From contig NZ_CP043538.1 in the NCBI RefSeq assembly GCF_000364445.2, positions 1,061,612 to 1,125,611 on the forward strand: a DNA stretch of 64,000 nucleotides, written 5' to 3'. The translations under genes were made by a program, and so were the position numbers. The DNA is from Methylobacterium mesophilicum SR1.6/6 (GTDB lineage Bacteria; Pseudomonadota; Alphaproteobacteria; Rhizobiales; Beijerinckiaceae). This document shows, piece by piece, positions 35,143 through 44,018 of this stretch. Numbering within the stretch: the first letter of the stretch is position 1; each line of letters opens with the position of its first letter. Under the pieces are notes generated by a model that saw only the letters and a list, made by a program, of their open reading frames with translations, had not been told where the DNA came from and did not search any database.

Positions 35143-36036
35143 ATGGCGGAGGAGGGGGCAAGACCCCGACTGGGGCGCGGACTCGCGGCGCTGATCGGCG
35201 ATTTCGGCGATACCGGGCAGGCGCCCGCGAAGGCGGAGGGGCAGCGCAAGGTGCCGGTGGAGTTCCTGCGCCCCAACCCGCGCAACCCGCGCCGCAGCTT
35301 CGGCGAGACCGAACTCGCCGAGCTCGCGGCCTCGATCACCCAGCGCGGCATCATCCAGCCGATCGTCGTGCGGGCGATCAGCGACGTGCCCGGGACCTTC
35401 GAGATCGTCGCCGGCGAGCGCCGCTGGCGGGCGGCCCAGCGGGCCGAGCTCGACGAGGTGCCGGTGGTGGTGGTCGAGATCGACGACCGGGGCTCGCTGG
35501 AATTCGCCATCCTGGAGAATGTCCAGCGCAGTGACCTCAACCCGATCGAGGAGGCCTCGGGCTACGAGCGCCTGATGCAGGACTTCTCCTACACGCAGAA
35601 GGAACTGGCCGAGATCCTGGGCAAGAGCCGCAGCCACCTCGCCAACACCTTGCGCCTGCTCAACCTGCCGGCCTCCGTGCAGGAGCGCGTCTCGGCGGGC
35701 GAGCTCACCGCCGGCCATGCCCGCGCGCTGCTCGCCGTGCGCGATCCGGAGGCGCTGGCCCGCCGCGTCGTCGCGGAGGGCCTGTCGGTCCGGGACGTGG
35801 AGGCGATCGCGGCCGCCGAGGCCCAGCCGACCGAGACCCCCCGGGCCGGCCGCCCTCGCCTCTCCGCCGAGCGGGCTGCCCCGGTCCGCGACCTGGAGCT
35901 GCGGATCCACCGGGCGCTCGGCGTCCCGGTCTCCTACCGGCCGAAGGACGCGGATTCGGGCGAGATCCGCATCCGCTACGAGACTCAGGACGAGCTGCAG
36001 GGGCTGCTCAACCGCTTCCGGGTGTCGGACGGCTGA
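35143..36036 (+). CDS. parB: Chromosome partitioning protein ParB
   Basis: The product is 297 residues from the ATG at 35143; in-frame GTGs at 35116 and 35125 are alternatives. The N-terminal RPRLGRGLAALIGDF is the ParA-activating segment. It is followed by the CTP-binding ParB/Srx domain with GERRWRAAQRAEL (the ParB box) and ENVQRSDLNPIEEA, an HTH (YTQKELAEILGKSRSHLANTLRLL) that reads parS, and a C-terminal dimerisation region. It loads at parS and spreads. A 108-bp gap with a weak hairpin (35093-35111) separates it from parA. Confidence 0.96.
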   Translation: MAEEGARPRLGRGLAALIGDFGDTGQAPAKAEGQRKVPVEFLRPNPRNPRRSFGETELAELAASITQRGIIQPIVVRAISDVPGTFEIVAGERRWRAAQRAELDEVPVVVVEIDDRGSLEFAILENVQRSDLNPIEEASGYERLMQDFSYTQKELAEILGKSRSHLANTLRLLNLPASVQERVSAGELTAGHARALLAVRDPEALARRVVAEGLSVRDVEAIAAAEAQPTETPRAGRPRLSAERAAPVRDLELRIHRALGVPVSYRPKDADSGEIRIRYETQDELQGLLNRFRVSDG

Positions 36037-36157
36037 GAAGGCTCGGTCGGCGCCGCCCTCGACCAACGCGGGCCATCCCGGTTGAGCGGCCGTGCCGCTC
36101 CACCGGAGGTCGGGACCAGCAGCCCGGTCAGTGCCCCGATGATCGGAGGGACAGATC

Positions 36158-36892
36158 TTGGCAGAACGGGTCAGCGCCGCGGCGCGGAAGTTCGACGCCG
36201 ACCGGGCGGGGGAATACGCGCAGCAGAGCCGGATCGCCCTGGCCGGCTACGACGCCTGCCACGAACTCGCCGCCTGCATGCTCGCCGCCGCGCTGGGTCG
36301 CGGCACGCCCGCGCGGCTGCTGATCGTCGGTGCGGGCGGCGGGGGGACCGAGATCGTCACCGCGGCGGCCGTTGAGCCCGCGTGGCGCTTCACTGCCGTC
36401 GACCCCTCCAGCGCCATGATGGATCTCACCGTCGCTCGGTTGAAGCAGGACGGGCTCCTCGACCGGACCGAGATCGTCTGCGGCCCGCCGGAGGCCCTCC
36501 CCCGCGATGCGGCCTACGACGCCGCGACCCTGATCGGCGTGCTGCATCATCTGCCGGGCGACGCGGCGAAGCGGGCGATCCTGCACGCCATTGCCAAGCG
36601 CCTGAGGCCGGGGGCGCCCCTGGTGCTGGCCGGCAACCACTACGCGTATGCGAGCCAGCCCCTGCTGCTGGCGGCCTGGGGCGAGCGCTGGCGTCAGCAG
36701 GGCGCCGGCGCCGAGGAGATCGAGGCCAAGCGCGGGAAGATCCTGCAGGGCGCCGATCCGCCCCACTCCGAGGAGGCCGTCGCGACCCTGCTGGATGCGG
36801 CCGGCTTCGAAGCTCCGACCCGCTTCTTCTCCAGCCTGTTCTGGGGCGCGTGGCTCGCGCGCCGCCGTGCCGGACGCTTCGACGGCGCTTGA
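36158..36892 (+). CDS. Class I SAM-dependent methyltransferase
   Basis: The product is 244 residues from a TTG at 36158 with GGAGG upstream. SAM-binding motif I is LLIVGAGGGGTEIVTAA, motif II is FTAVDPSSAMMDLT, and YDAATLIGVLHHLPGD follows. The substrate is not evident; small-molecule methyltransferases of this layout are common. It stands between parB and the convergent holA, only 5 bp from the holA stop codon. Confidence 0.8.
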   Translation: MAERVSAAARKFDADRAGEYAQQSRIALAGYDACHELAACMLAAALGRGTPARLLIVGAGGGGTEIVTAAAVEPAWRFTAVDPSSAMMDLTVARLKQDGLLDRTEIVCGPPEALPRDAAYDAATLIGVLHHLPGDAAKRAILHAIAKRLRPGAPLVLAGNHYAYASQPLLLAAWGERWRQQGAGAEEIEAKRGKILQGADPPHSEEAVATLLDAAGFEAPTRFFSSLFWGAWLARRRAGRFDGA

Positions 36893-36897
36893 GCCCC

Positions 36898-37929
36898 CTA
36901 CCGCCGCCGCCGCGCCGCCGCCTCGGCGACGCGCAGCAGCGCCGCGGAGGCGAGCGCGTGGGCGAGGTCCGGCTCGGCCCGCCGGCAGGCGAGAACCGCC
37001 TCCTGGAGGGCCGCCACCGCCTGCCGCAGGGTTCCGGCCGGCCAGGCGCCCAGCTGGCCCTCGATGCTGGCCTTGCGCTTGAAATGGAGGCCGCGCCACG
37101 TGGCCACCATCAGGGCGGGCGTCTTGTCGGGGTTGTCGAGGCGGGTCGTCAGCAGGGTGAGGGCGTGGCGCAGGGCCGAACCCAGCACGACCCCCGGGTC
37201 CAGGCCCTCGTGGCGGAACCGCCGGTAATCCCGCTCCACCGCGTCGCGGCGGCCGTCGAAGGCGGCGTCGATCAGCGTGTTGAGCACGCTGGCCGCCACG
37301 TCGCTCGTCACCGCCTCGACGTGGTCGAGGGTGACGGTCCCCTCCCCGGCCGCGTAGAGGGCGAGCTTCTCGATCTCCATCAGGCTGGCCCGGCGGTCGC
37401 CGCCGAGGCTGCGGGCCAGAACCTCCCGGGCGGCCCGGTCGATACGCAGGCCGCGCGCCTGCAGGGTGCGTTCGATCAGGTCCGAGAGGGTCCGCTCGTC
37501 GTCGGCGTAGCAGGGGATCGCCAGTGCCTTGGCCGAGCGTTCGCAGAGGGTGCGCAGAGGGTTGTTCTTGGCGAGGTCGCCCGCCTCCACGACGATGCGG
37601 GCGTCGGCGACCGCGGCCCCCAGCACCGCCTCGACGGCCGGCGCGTAGTTGCGGCTCCCCGGCCGGACCCAGATCGACCGGCGGCCGCCGAACAGGCCCA
37701 TCGTCCCGGCCTCGTCGCAGAGGCGCCCGGGATCGGAGGCGAGGGCGTCGCCGTCGATCCGCACCAGCGCGAAGGGGTCCGCCGGGTCGGCGACGAAATC
37801 CTCGGCGAGCTTGCGGGCGCGCTCGGTCACGAGGCCGGTGTCGGGCCCGTAGACGAGGATCACCGGGATGCGCGGATCGGGCCCGCGCCGGATCAGCCCC
37901 TCGATCTCGCCGGCCTTGACGGCGGTCAC
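36898..37929 (-). CDS. holA: DNA polymerase III delta subunit
   Basis: The product is 343 residues from a GTG at 37929, two bases after the lptE stop. It has the AAA-like clamp-loader start (IPVILVYGPDTGLVTERARKLAEDFV), the mid region NNPLRTLCERSAKALAIPCYADDERTL, and a helical collar domain (LRHALTLLTTRLDN). It opens the beta clamp within the clamp loader. Co-translation with lptE is the usual alphaproteobacterial arrangement, but leuS, which normally precedes the pair, is 10 kb away here. Confidence 0.92.
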   Translation of the reverse strand: MTAVKAGEIEGLIRRGPDPRIPVILVYGPDTGLVTERARKLAEDFVADPADPFALVRIDGDALASDPGRLCDEAGTMGLFGGRRSIWVRPGSRNYAPAVEAVLGAAVADARIVVEAGDLAKNNPLRTLCERSAKALAIPCYADDERTLSDLIERTLQARGLRIDRAAREVLARSLGGDRRASLMEIEKLALYAAGEGTVTLDHVEAVTSDVAASVLNTLIDAAFDGRRDAVERDYRRFRHEGLDPGVVLGSALRHALTLLTTRLDNPDKTPALMVATWRGLHFKRKASIEGQLGAWPAGTLRQAVAALQEAVLACRRAEPDLAHALASAALLRVAEAAARRRR

Positions 37930-37931
37930 GC

Positions 37932-38477
37932 CTAAGGCTTCGTCGAGAGCACGGCGGCGAGGCGGCTCTTGATCTGGTCGGAGAGGACGCTGGCCAGCCG
38001 GATCTCGGCATCCCGGGCGGCGCGCTGGCTGGCGAAGCGCTGGACCGAGCGGTCGTAGGTCGCCGTCGAGGTGGCGACCCCCTCGGTGTAGACCTTCGCG
38101 CCGCTCATGTCCTCGAGGCTGTATTTGATGTTGGCCACCAGCGTGCCGGCTTCGGCGCGGCCGGTGGTGGTGGAGACGAGCGGCGTCTGCACGATCTCGG
38201 AGCCCGCGAGCTTCAGGCGGTAGCGCTTGGTCGCCGGCTGGCCCGACCCGTCGAGGTCGAAGACGAGTTCGCTGCGCAGGTAGTGCCCGAGCCGCTCCTG
38301 GCCCTGAGCCATGGCAACCTCGTCGACCTGGACGGAGGCGAGCAGCGCCTGGACGGACTCGCCGGACGCCGTCGGCCCGTAGAGCGGCCGGAAACAGGCC
38401 GAGAGGCTCAAGCCCAGGCTGGCCACGCAGGCGAGGCGAGCGATCCGCCCCGCAATCGATACGCCCGAACTCACCAT
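37932..38477 (-). CDS. lptE: LPS-assembly lipoprotein LptE
   Basis: The product is 181 residues from the ATG at 38477, chosen because it gives a normal lipoprotein signal: basic start, hydrophobic ACVASLGLSLSAC and lipobox cysteine at 28. The mature part begins CFRPLYGPTASGE, the alphaproteobacterial LptE hallmark. LptE plugs LptD in the outer membrane during LPS export. It is followed directly by holA. An upstream ATG at 38555 would extend the protein by 26 residues and bury the signal. Confidence 0.9.
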   Translation of the reverse strand: MVSSGVSIAGRIARLACVASLGLSLSACFRPLYGPTASGESVQALLASVQVDEVAMAQGQERLGHYLRSELVFDLDGSGQPATKRYRLKLAGSEIVQTPLVSTTTGRAEAGTLVANIKYSLEDMSGAKVYTEGVATSTATYDRSVQRFASQRAARDAEIRLASVLSDQIKSRLAAVLSTKP

Positions 38478-38638
38478 CGCGCCGCTGTTCCACCCCGCTT
38501 CGCCGGTTCGTTCTAGCGCGGACACGGCGTGCCGCGCCACGATGCTAGAGACCAACCGTTACGATTCCCTGTCGCGCGTCCTCGTTGCGCGTCCTCTGCG
38601 GCAAGAGCGTGGTCGCGCGGTTTCGGAATGTCACGGCT

Positions 38639-39595
38639 CTAGCCGATCGCCGCCAGGTAGGCCGAGACCGTGATGACCGCCAGCACCGTGGAGACCAGCA
38701 CCACCGTGGCGGTCAGGTCGGCCTCGCGCCGGTAGAACTCCGCCAGCATGAACGGCCCGGTGCCGGTGGGGAGCGCGGCCATGAGCACCGCCGTGTGCAG
38801 CAGGAGCGGCGGCAGGTCGAACAGGGAGCGGCCGAGCCCGTAGACCAGGAGCGGGTGGCCGGCCAGCTTCAGACCGACCAGGAGGGCCGCGACCCGCCCC
38901 TGCCCGGCCTGGGGCCGGCGCTCCTGGGCCAGGAACAGGCCGAGCGCCACCAGGGCGCAGGGCGCGGCCGCGCCGCCGAGGAGCTTCAGGAAGGTCTCGG
39001 CGGCGGCCGGCAGCGCCAGCCCCGCGGCGGGCACCAGGGCACCCAGCGCCGGCGCCACGAGGAGCGGGTTGCGCACCAGGGAGCGGCCGACCGCGCGCCA
39101 GACGGGCACGCGCGGCCCGGTCCGGCCGGTTGCTGCCGCCTCCCGCCGGAGCCCCGTCTCGATCAGCACGATCGCCACCGCGAACACACCGCAGACCGTG
39201 ATGATGGCCGCCACCGTGGTGGGCGCCAGGGCCTCCGGCCCGAAGGCGACGAGCGCCAGGGGAAATCCCATGAAGCCGCAATTGGCGTAGCCGGCGTTGA
39301 GCCCGTCCACGGCGGCGTCCGCCAGCGGGCGCCCCTGCCCCCGCCGGATCAGCACGGTGAGCGCGAAGATCGCGAGGCTGCCGAGGCCGAAGGCGCCGAT
39401 GAAGCCGGGCTTCCAGATGGTGCTCCAATGGGCGTGGGCGGTGACGTCGAACAGGAGCGCCGGCAGCGCCAGGAACACCACGAAGCGGTTGAGTTCGGTG
39501 GTGGCGGCGGCGCCGAGCACGCCGATCCGCCGGGCGAGCCAGCCGGCGAAGATCAGCGCGAAGATCGGCAGCACGACCAGCAGGGTCGAGAGCAT
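38639..39595 (-). CDS. AEC family transporter (auxin efflux carrier type)
   Basis: This 318-residue membrane protein has about ten transmembrane segments. The family pattern includes LIFAGWLARRIGVL at the start, NRFVVFLALPALLF, GLNAGYANCGFMGFPLALVAFG in the middle and MAALPTGTGPFMLAEFYRREADLTATVVLVSTVLAVITV at the end. AEC carriers move organic anions such as malate or malonate; the substrate here is unknown. It lies 161 bp upstream of lptE on the same strand. Confidence 0.85.
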   Translation of the reverse strand: MLSTLLVVLPIFALIFAGWLARRIGVLGAAATTELNRFVVFLALPALLFDVTAHAHWSTIWKPGFIGAFGLGSLAIFALTVLIRRGQGRPLADAAVDGLNAGYANCGFMGFPLALVAFGPEALAPTTVAAIITVCGVFAVAIVLIETGLRREAAATGRTGPRVPVWRAVGRSLVRNPLLVAPALGALVPAAGLALPAAAETFLKLLGGAAAPCALVALGLFLAQERRPQAGQGRVAALLVGLKLAGHPLLVYGLGRSLFDLPPLLLHTAVLMAALPTGTGPFMLAEFYRREADLTATVVLVSTVLAVITVSAYLAAIG

Positions 39596-39712
39596 GGCGG
39601 GTCCGGGACGGAGGACGATGCTCCGGCCTTAGGACGATCCCCGCGCCGATCTCCAGTGCCGGAGGCGGGGGCCTGCCATGTTGCTGGTCCCGCCCCCTAC
39701 CCTTCCGGCTGC

Positions 39713-41971
39713 CTACCAGCGGTAGATCAGGCTGCCGATCACCGTGGCGGGGGCACCGCGGTAGCAGAAGCCGGCCTGGCAGTTGTAGTAATCGCGATCG
39801 AAGATGTTGAACGCGTTGATCTGCGCCCGGAAGCCTTTGTACTTCGGGTCGAGGGCGGCGAAATCATAGGCCACGAGGGCGTCGAACAGCGTCACGGTCG
39901 GGTTGCGCACCGTGTTCTCGTCGTCGGCGAAGTTGTTGGCGTTGAACCGGATGCCGCCGCCGATCGTCAGGCCGCGCAGGGCCGAGGAGGGCGGGAACAG
40001 GTAGGTCAGGAAGGACGCGAACGTGTCCCCCGGGATGCCCGAGAGCTGATTCCCGTCGATCGCCGCGCCGGTCACCGCGGAGGTCTGCCGGACGAACCGG
40101 AAGTCGAGATGCGTGTAGGCGACCGTCAGGTTGGTGCCCGGCGCGAAGTTCGCCGTCGCCTCCATCTCGAAGCCGCGGGAATTCACCGCGCCGGTCGCCA
40201 CCTGGTTGGCGAAGTTCGTGGGGTCCTGGCGCAAGATGCTGGTCTGGTTGATGTCGAAGCCCGCGATCGCCGCGCTGATGTTGGTGCCGGGGATCAGGTA
40301 CTTCACGCCCGCCTCGATCTGATCGCCGGTGGCGGGCCGGTACGGGCGGCCGGTGACGGTGTTGACGCCGACCTGCGGCGTGAAGGTCGTGGCGTAGCTC
40401 GCGTAGGGCACGAGGCCGGGGGCCAGCTCGTAGTTCAGGCCGGCGCGGTACGTGAAGGCGCTGTCGTTCTGGCTCTGCGGGCCGGCGATCACGCCCCGGG
40501 TGTTGCTCGCCGTGTCGGAGGCGACCCAGTCCTGGCGTCCCGTCAGCGTCAGCACGAACTGACCCCACTTGGCCTGTTCCTGGATGTAGAGGCCGACCTG
40601 GTCCTGCGCCTGCCGCGAGGTGCGGTCGATGCTCGGCCGGGCGATCGGCTGGCGGCCGTAGTTCAGCGTGAGCAGGTTGAGGTCGGGCGCCACGCCGAAG
40701 CCGGCGAGGCTCGAGAAATCGTAGTGGTAGTAGTCGATTCCGGCGAGCAGCGTGTGGGCCACCGGCCCGGTCCGGACATGGCCCTCGAGCTGCGTGTCCA
40801 CCGCGACGGAGGCCAGCGACTGCTTGAACAGGCCGGTGGAGCGCTGCGCGCTGAGGCCGGTTACCGAATCGACCTGCGTGTACGAGAAGTTGGCGTCGAC
40901 CCCGGTGTAGCGGAAGTTCTGCCGGACAATCAGGTCCGGCGTGAAGACGTGCTCGAAGGCGTAACCGATCCGGTGCTGGTCGGTCCGGTAGGTGTTGAGC
41001 GCGCCGTCGCCCGAGTAGATCCGCGACACCCGGAAGCCCGGGAAGTTGTAGAAGCTCGCGTTGCCCGGGACGTTCGATTCCTGGAACTCGGTCAGCAGCG
41101 TGAAGGTGGTGTCGCTCGAGGGCCGCCACGTGAAGGCGGGGGCGATGGTGAACCGGTCGTCCCGGACGCCCGGGCCCGGCAGGAACGTGTCGGACTGGCG
41201 GGCGACGCCGGTGAGCCGGAAGGCCATGGTGCCGTCCGAGCCCTCGACCGGGCCGCCGAGGTCGAAATTGCCCTGGTAGCGGTCGAAGCTGCCGCCCTGG
41301 AACCAGACCTCGCCGAAGGGCGCGAAGACCGGGCGCTTGCTGGTCACGTCGACGATGCCGCCCGGCGAGCCGAGGCCGTAGAGCCCGCTGGCCGGACCGC
41401 GCAGGATCGTCAGGGCTTCCGCGCCGTAGGGCTCGATGCGCGGCACCGCGAAGCCGACGCCGGTCTGGCGCAGGCCGTCGCGGAAGATGCCGTCGTAGGT
41501 CTCGGCGAAGCCGCGGATGTAGAAGGAATCGGCCCGCGGATCGAAACCGAACACGTTGCTCGCCACGCCCGGCGTGTAGGCGAGGGCCTCGTTGAGGCTC
41601 TGGACGTTGCGGTCATTGAGCTGCTCGCGGGTGACCACCGAGACCGATTGCGGCGTCTCGATCAGCGGCGTGTTGGTCTTGGTCGCGGTGGGGCTGACGC
41701 GGGCGACGTAGCCGGTGACGCCCGAGGGGCCGCCCCCGCCGCCGCTCGTCGCCGAACTGTTGCCGCCGCCCCCGCTCACGTTCGCGCCGCCGGTCCCGGC
41801 ACCGGCCACCGGCGCCGCCGCCGGGCGGCTCGCCTCGACGGAGATCTCGTTGAGCTGCACGGCCGCACCTTGTGCGGCGGCACCCTGCGCGGCGGCCGCG
41901 CCGACGAGGGCGACGCCGGTCAAGGCGGTGCTGGCGAGAAGCAGACCAATCCGGACGGAACTGAGTGACAT
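39713..41971 (-). CDS. TonB-dependent siderophore receptor
   Basis: The product is 752 residues. The signal peptide ends near GAAAAQG, and a Gly/Ser-rich linker (~60-82) follows. The plug domain has TNTPLIETPQSVSVVTREQLNDRNVQSLNEALAYTPGV and the siderophore-receptor motif RADSFYIRGFAETYDGIFRDGLRQ. A 22-strand barrel ends with the aromatic IYRW. It resembles ferrichrome/ferrioxamine-type receptors (TIGR01783 style). It imports ferric siderophores using TonB energy. No ABC importer or regulator genes are adjacent. A degenerate Irr-like palindrome lies upstream (42072-42087). Confidence 0.92.
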   Translation of the reverse strand: MSLSSVRIGLLLASTALTGVALVGAAAAQGAAAQGAAVQLNEISVEASRPAAAPVAGAGTGGANVSGGGGNSSATSGGGGGPSGVTGYVARVSPTATKTNTPLIETPQSVSVVTREQLNDRNVQSLNEALAYTPGVASNVFGFDPRADSFYIRGFAETYDGIFRDGLRQTGVGFAVPRIEPYGAEALTILRGPASGLYGLGSPGGIVDVTSKRPVFAPFGEVWFQGGSFDRYQGNFDLGGPVEGSDGTMAFRLTGVARQSDTFLPGPGVRDDRFTIAPAFTWRPSSDTTFTLLTEFQESNVPGNASFYNFPGFRVSRIYSGDGALNTYRTDQHRIGYAFEHVFTPDLIVRQNFRYTGVDANFSYTQVDSVTGLSAQRSTGLFKQSLASVAVDTQLEGHVRTGPVAHTLLAGIDYYHYDFSSLAGFGVAPDLNLLTLNYGRQPIARPSIDRTSRQAQDQVGLYIQEQAKWGQFVLTLTGRQDWVASDTASNTRGVIAGPQSQNDSAFTYRAGLNYELAPGLVPYASYATTFTPQVGVNTVTGRPYRPATGDQIEAGVKYLIPGTNISAAIAGFDINQTSILRQDPTNFANQVATGAVNSRGFEMEATANFAPGTNLTVAYTHLDFRFVRQTSAVTGAAIDGNQLSGIPGDTFASFLTYLFPPSSALRGLTIGGGIRFNANNFADDENTVRNPTVTLFDALVAYDFAALDPKYKGFRAQINAFNIFDRDYYNCQAGFCYRGAPATVIGSLIYRW

Positions 41972-42071
41972 CGGAGACCCCGAACGCGCTCAAACTCAGG
42001 CGCGGTACGGAGCCCACGTTCAACCGGTCACGGCCTCGCGATCAAGCCGAATTCGTGTTGTAAATCACACA

Positions 42072-42087
42072 CTTAGAAGACTTCAAA
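42072..42087 (-). promoter_or_regulatory. Candidate iron-control element upstream of receptor
   Basis: TTTGAAGTCTTCTAAG (minus strand) is an imperfect palindrome resembling the Irr iron-control motif (TTTAGAA-N-TTCTAAA type). It is about 100 bp upstream of the receptor start, the expected place for iron control. One position of the expected A/T core is missing, so this is tentative. Confidence 0.3.
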
Positions 42088-42104
42088 TCTGGAATCGTTC
42101 GAGG

Positions 42105-42968
42105 CTAGAAATCCAGCGGCGGCTCGCGCAGGGCGTTGGCCTCGCGGGTGCAGACGGCCTGATCGGGGGCCGCCCCGGCCCCGGCCAGGGCGGCGCGGAG
42201 TTCGGCGCGGGCCTTTTCCAGGTCGGCGCGGAAGGTCGGGTCGCCCATCAGGGCCGCGAAGACCGCGGTGCCGGTGAGGCGTCCCGCCACGACGTCGCTG
42301 AGCCAGTGCACGCCGCACACCACCCGGCTCTCGCCGTAGGCCCGCCCGCGGACCAGGATCGGGGTCGCCTTCTCGGGCACCAGGGCCGCCAGGATCAGCG
42401 CGTAGGCCCATCCCTGCGTCGCGTGGCCCGACGGGTAGCTGAAGCTGTCGGCCAGCGCCTGGGTCCGCTGCACGCAGATCGGCGCCTCGTTGCCCACGAA
42501 GGGTCGAAGGCGGCGATAGTGGACCTTCGGTCCCCGCGTCGCCCGGGCGAGATCGAGGCGGGCGCGCTCCAGCAGGTTGATCACCGCCGGGACCCGGGCC
42601 TGGTCGATGCGGGTGCCGAGCACGCAGGCGAAGTTCTCCAGCACCGCGGCGGCCCCCTCGGAGACGTCGTTGGCGGCGATGTCCCAGCGGGGGCTGCCCT
42701 TGAGGGCGCGGGTGTTGGCGAAGGCGGCCCGGTCCGCCTTGTCGAGGGGCGCGTCGTGGGCGGGCGGCGGCAGGAGGATCTGGATCCCGTCGGGGACCGC
42801 GGCGTCGGCCAGGTAGGGCTTCACGGCCGGCTTGCCGGGCTTGAGCGTGTCGGAGCCGAGGGACGGGGCGGCCGCGTCCGGCGGGGGAGGGCGGGGCGTC
42901 TCCTCGGCGCGGGCGGGCACGGCGGCGAGAAGCACGGCGAGAATCGGCGGGGTCAGGGTGCGGAGCAT
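42105..42968 (-). CDS. Class A acid phosphatase (PAP2/PhoN type)
   Basis: The product is 287 residues with a signal peptide (LRTLTPPILAVLLAAVPARA). The three phosphatase motifs are complete: K148-x6-R155-P (KVHYRRLRP), PSGH at 179-182, and S214-R-x5-H221-x3-D225. The periplasmic enzyme would release phosphate from organic monoesters. Three extra cysteines (ACVLG, ICVQR, VCGVH) suggest disulphides. It is transcribed towards the receptor gene but separated by 133 bp containing that gene's promoter region. Confidence 0.93.
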   Translation of the reverse strand: MLRTLTPPILAVLLAAVPARAEETPRPPPPDAAAPSLGSDTLKPGKPAVKPYLADAAVPDGIQILLPPPAHDAPLDKADRAAFANTRALKGSPRWDIAANDVSEGAAAVLENFACVLGTRIDQARVPAVINLLERARLDLARATRGPKVHYRRLRPFVGNEAPICVQRTQALADSFSYPSGHATQGWAYALILAALVPEKATPILVRGRAYGESRVVCGVHWLSDVVAGRLTGTAVFAALMGDPTFRADLEKARAELRAALAGAGAAPDQAVCTREANALREPPLDF

Positions 42969-43137
42969 CGGATCCGTGGTTGGCTCGGATGGAATCTGCG
43001 GGCCGCTCCCGCTGCCGAACGAACGTCCCGACCGGCCGCCTCAGTCCCTGCACAGCCGCCCCGATCTGTCCAGGGGCGCGCCCCGCCGTCGATCCGGGCC
43101 GCCGGAGCATCGACCCGGCACCCTGCGCCGGCCGCCC

Positions 43138-43992
43138 TCAGCCCGCCCGGATCGCGGCCGCGACCGCCTGCGGATGCTCCTCGTGAGGGCTCAGGGCACC
43201 GGGAATCGCGGCGCCGGTCACCCGGCCGCTCGCGATCAGGGCGTCCATCTCGGCCCCGGAGCGGCGCGGGGCGCCCGCGGGCCGCAGCACCAGGGTCGGC
43301 GGCAGGGGGCCGCCGAACAGGTCGAGGAACGCCTCCCGGCTCCCGACCGGGTCGAGGCCGCCGGTGACGAAGGCGGCGGTGCCGAACCGGCTGTTGCGCT
43401 GGCGGGTGATCGCGTGCTTCCCCCGGATCAGGTCCGGGGTCACCCGGGCCGAATCGGCGTAGACGTGGGCGCGCATCATCCGGCCGATGATCGGCGGGCT
43501 GATGTTGATCCGGTACAGGGCCTCGCCGAGGATCGGCGCCTCCACGGCCCGGCGGATGCGCGGGAACCAGTGGGCCCGGCCCGGCATCGCGGTGGGCAGT
43601 GGCCCCCGCCAGGTCGGCGCCACCAGGACGAGCCGCGCGAAGGCTTGCGGATGGCGCCGCGCCGCCGCCACGAGGTAGCCCGCCGCGTGGCCGGCCGCGA
43701 CCCCGAGGGCGTAGGGGCCCGGAGCGGCTTCGAGCAGCGCGTCCAGGTAGGCGTGGAACGTCTCCGGGGCCAGCGGCACCCGCACCCGGGGATGGGCGCC
43801 GAAACCCGGCCAGTCGGGGATGCGGCAGCGGTAATCCGAGCCGAGCGCCCGGGCGAGGCCTTCCATCTCGGCACGCGCCGAGATGGTCGACAGGGCCGGG
43901 AGCAGCAGCGCGTCCCTGCCCTGCCCGATCACGTCGCAGGGGGTCGGCACCGGCCGGCCCGCCACCGTGAGGTTCAGCGCCTGCGTCTCCAT
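43138..43992 (-). CDS. Alpha/beta-hydrolase-fold protein lacking the usual nucleophile
   Basis: The product is 284 residues from the ATG at 43992. The order of blocks follows the alpha/beta hydrolase fold: LLPALSTISARAEM, then RCRIPDWPGFGAHPR, then a nucleophile-elbow region reading LGVAAGHAAGYL (~96-107), then LVLVAPTWRGPLP and a late histidine in SPHEEHPQAV. Where active enzymes have Gly-x-Ser-x-Gly, this protein has GHAAG, so the serine appears replaced by alanine. It may be a non-hydrolytic family member. It starts 26 bp after the dapD stop and is probably co-transcribed with it. Confidence 0.7.
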   Translation of the reverse strand: METQALNLTVAGRPVPTPCDVIGQGRDALLLPALSTISARAEMEGLARALGSDYRCRIPDWPGFGAHPRVRVPLAPETFHAYLDALLEAAPGPYALGVAAGHAAGYLVAAARRHPQAFARLVLVAPTWRGPLPTAMPGRAHWFPRIRRAVEAPILGEALYRINISPPIIGRMMRAHVYADSARVTPDLIRGKHAITRQRNSRFGTAAFVTGGLDPVGSREAFLDLFGGPLPPTLVLRPAGAPRRSGAEMDALIASGRVTGAAIPGALSPHEEHPQAVAAAIRAG

Positions 43993-44018
43993 GGGGCCGC
44001 CCTCGAGTCCCGGACGAA

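Noticed and set aside
38585..41968. A 1127-residue open frame antisense to the AEC and TonB receptor genes
   Set aside because: It is a shadow frame of GC-rich DNA: Arg/Gly/His/Val-rich, with no family pattern, while both antisense genes are clear.
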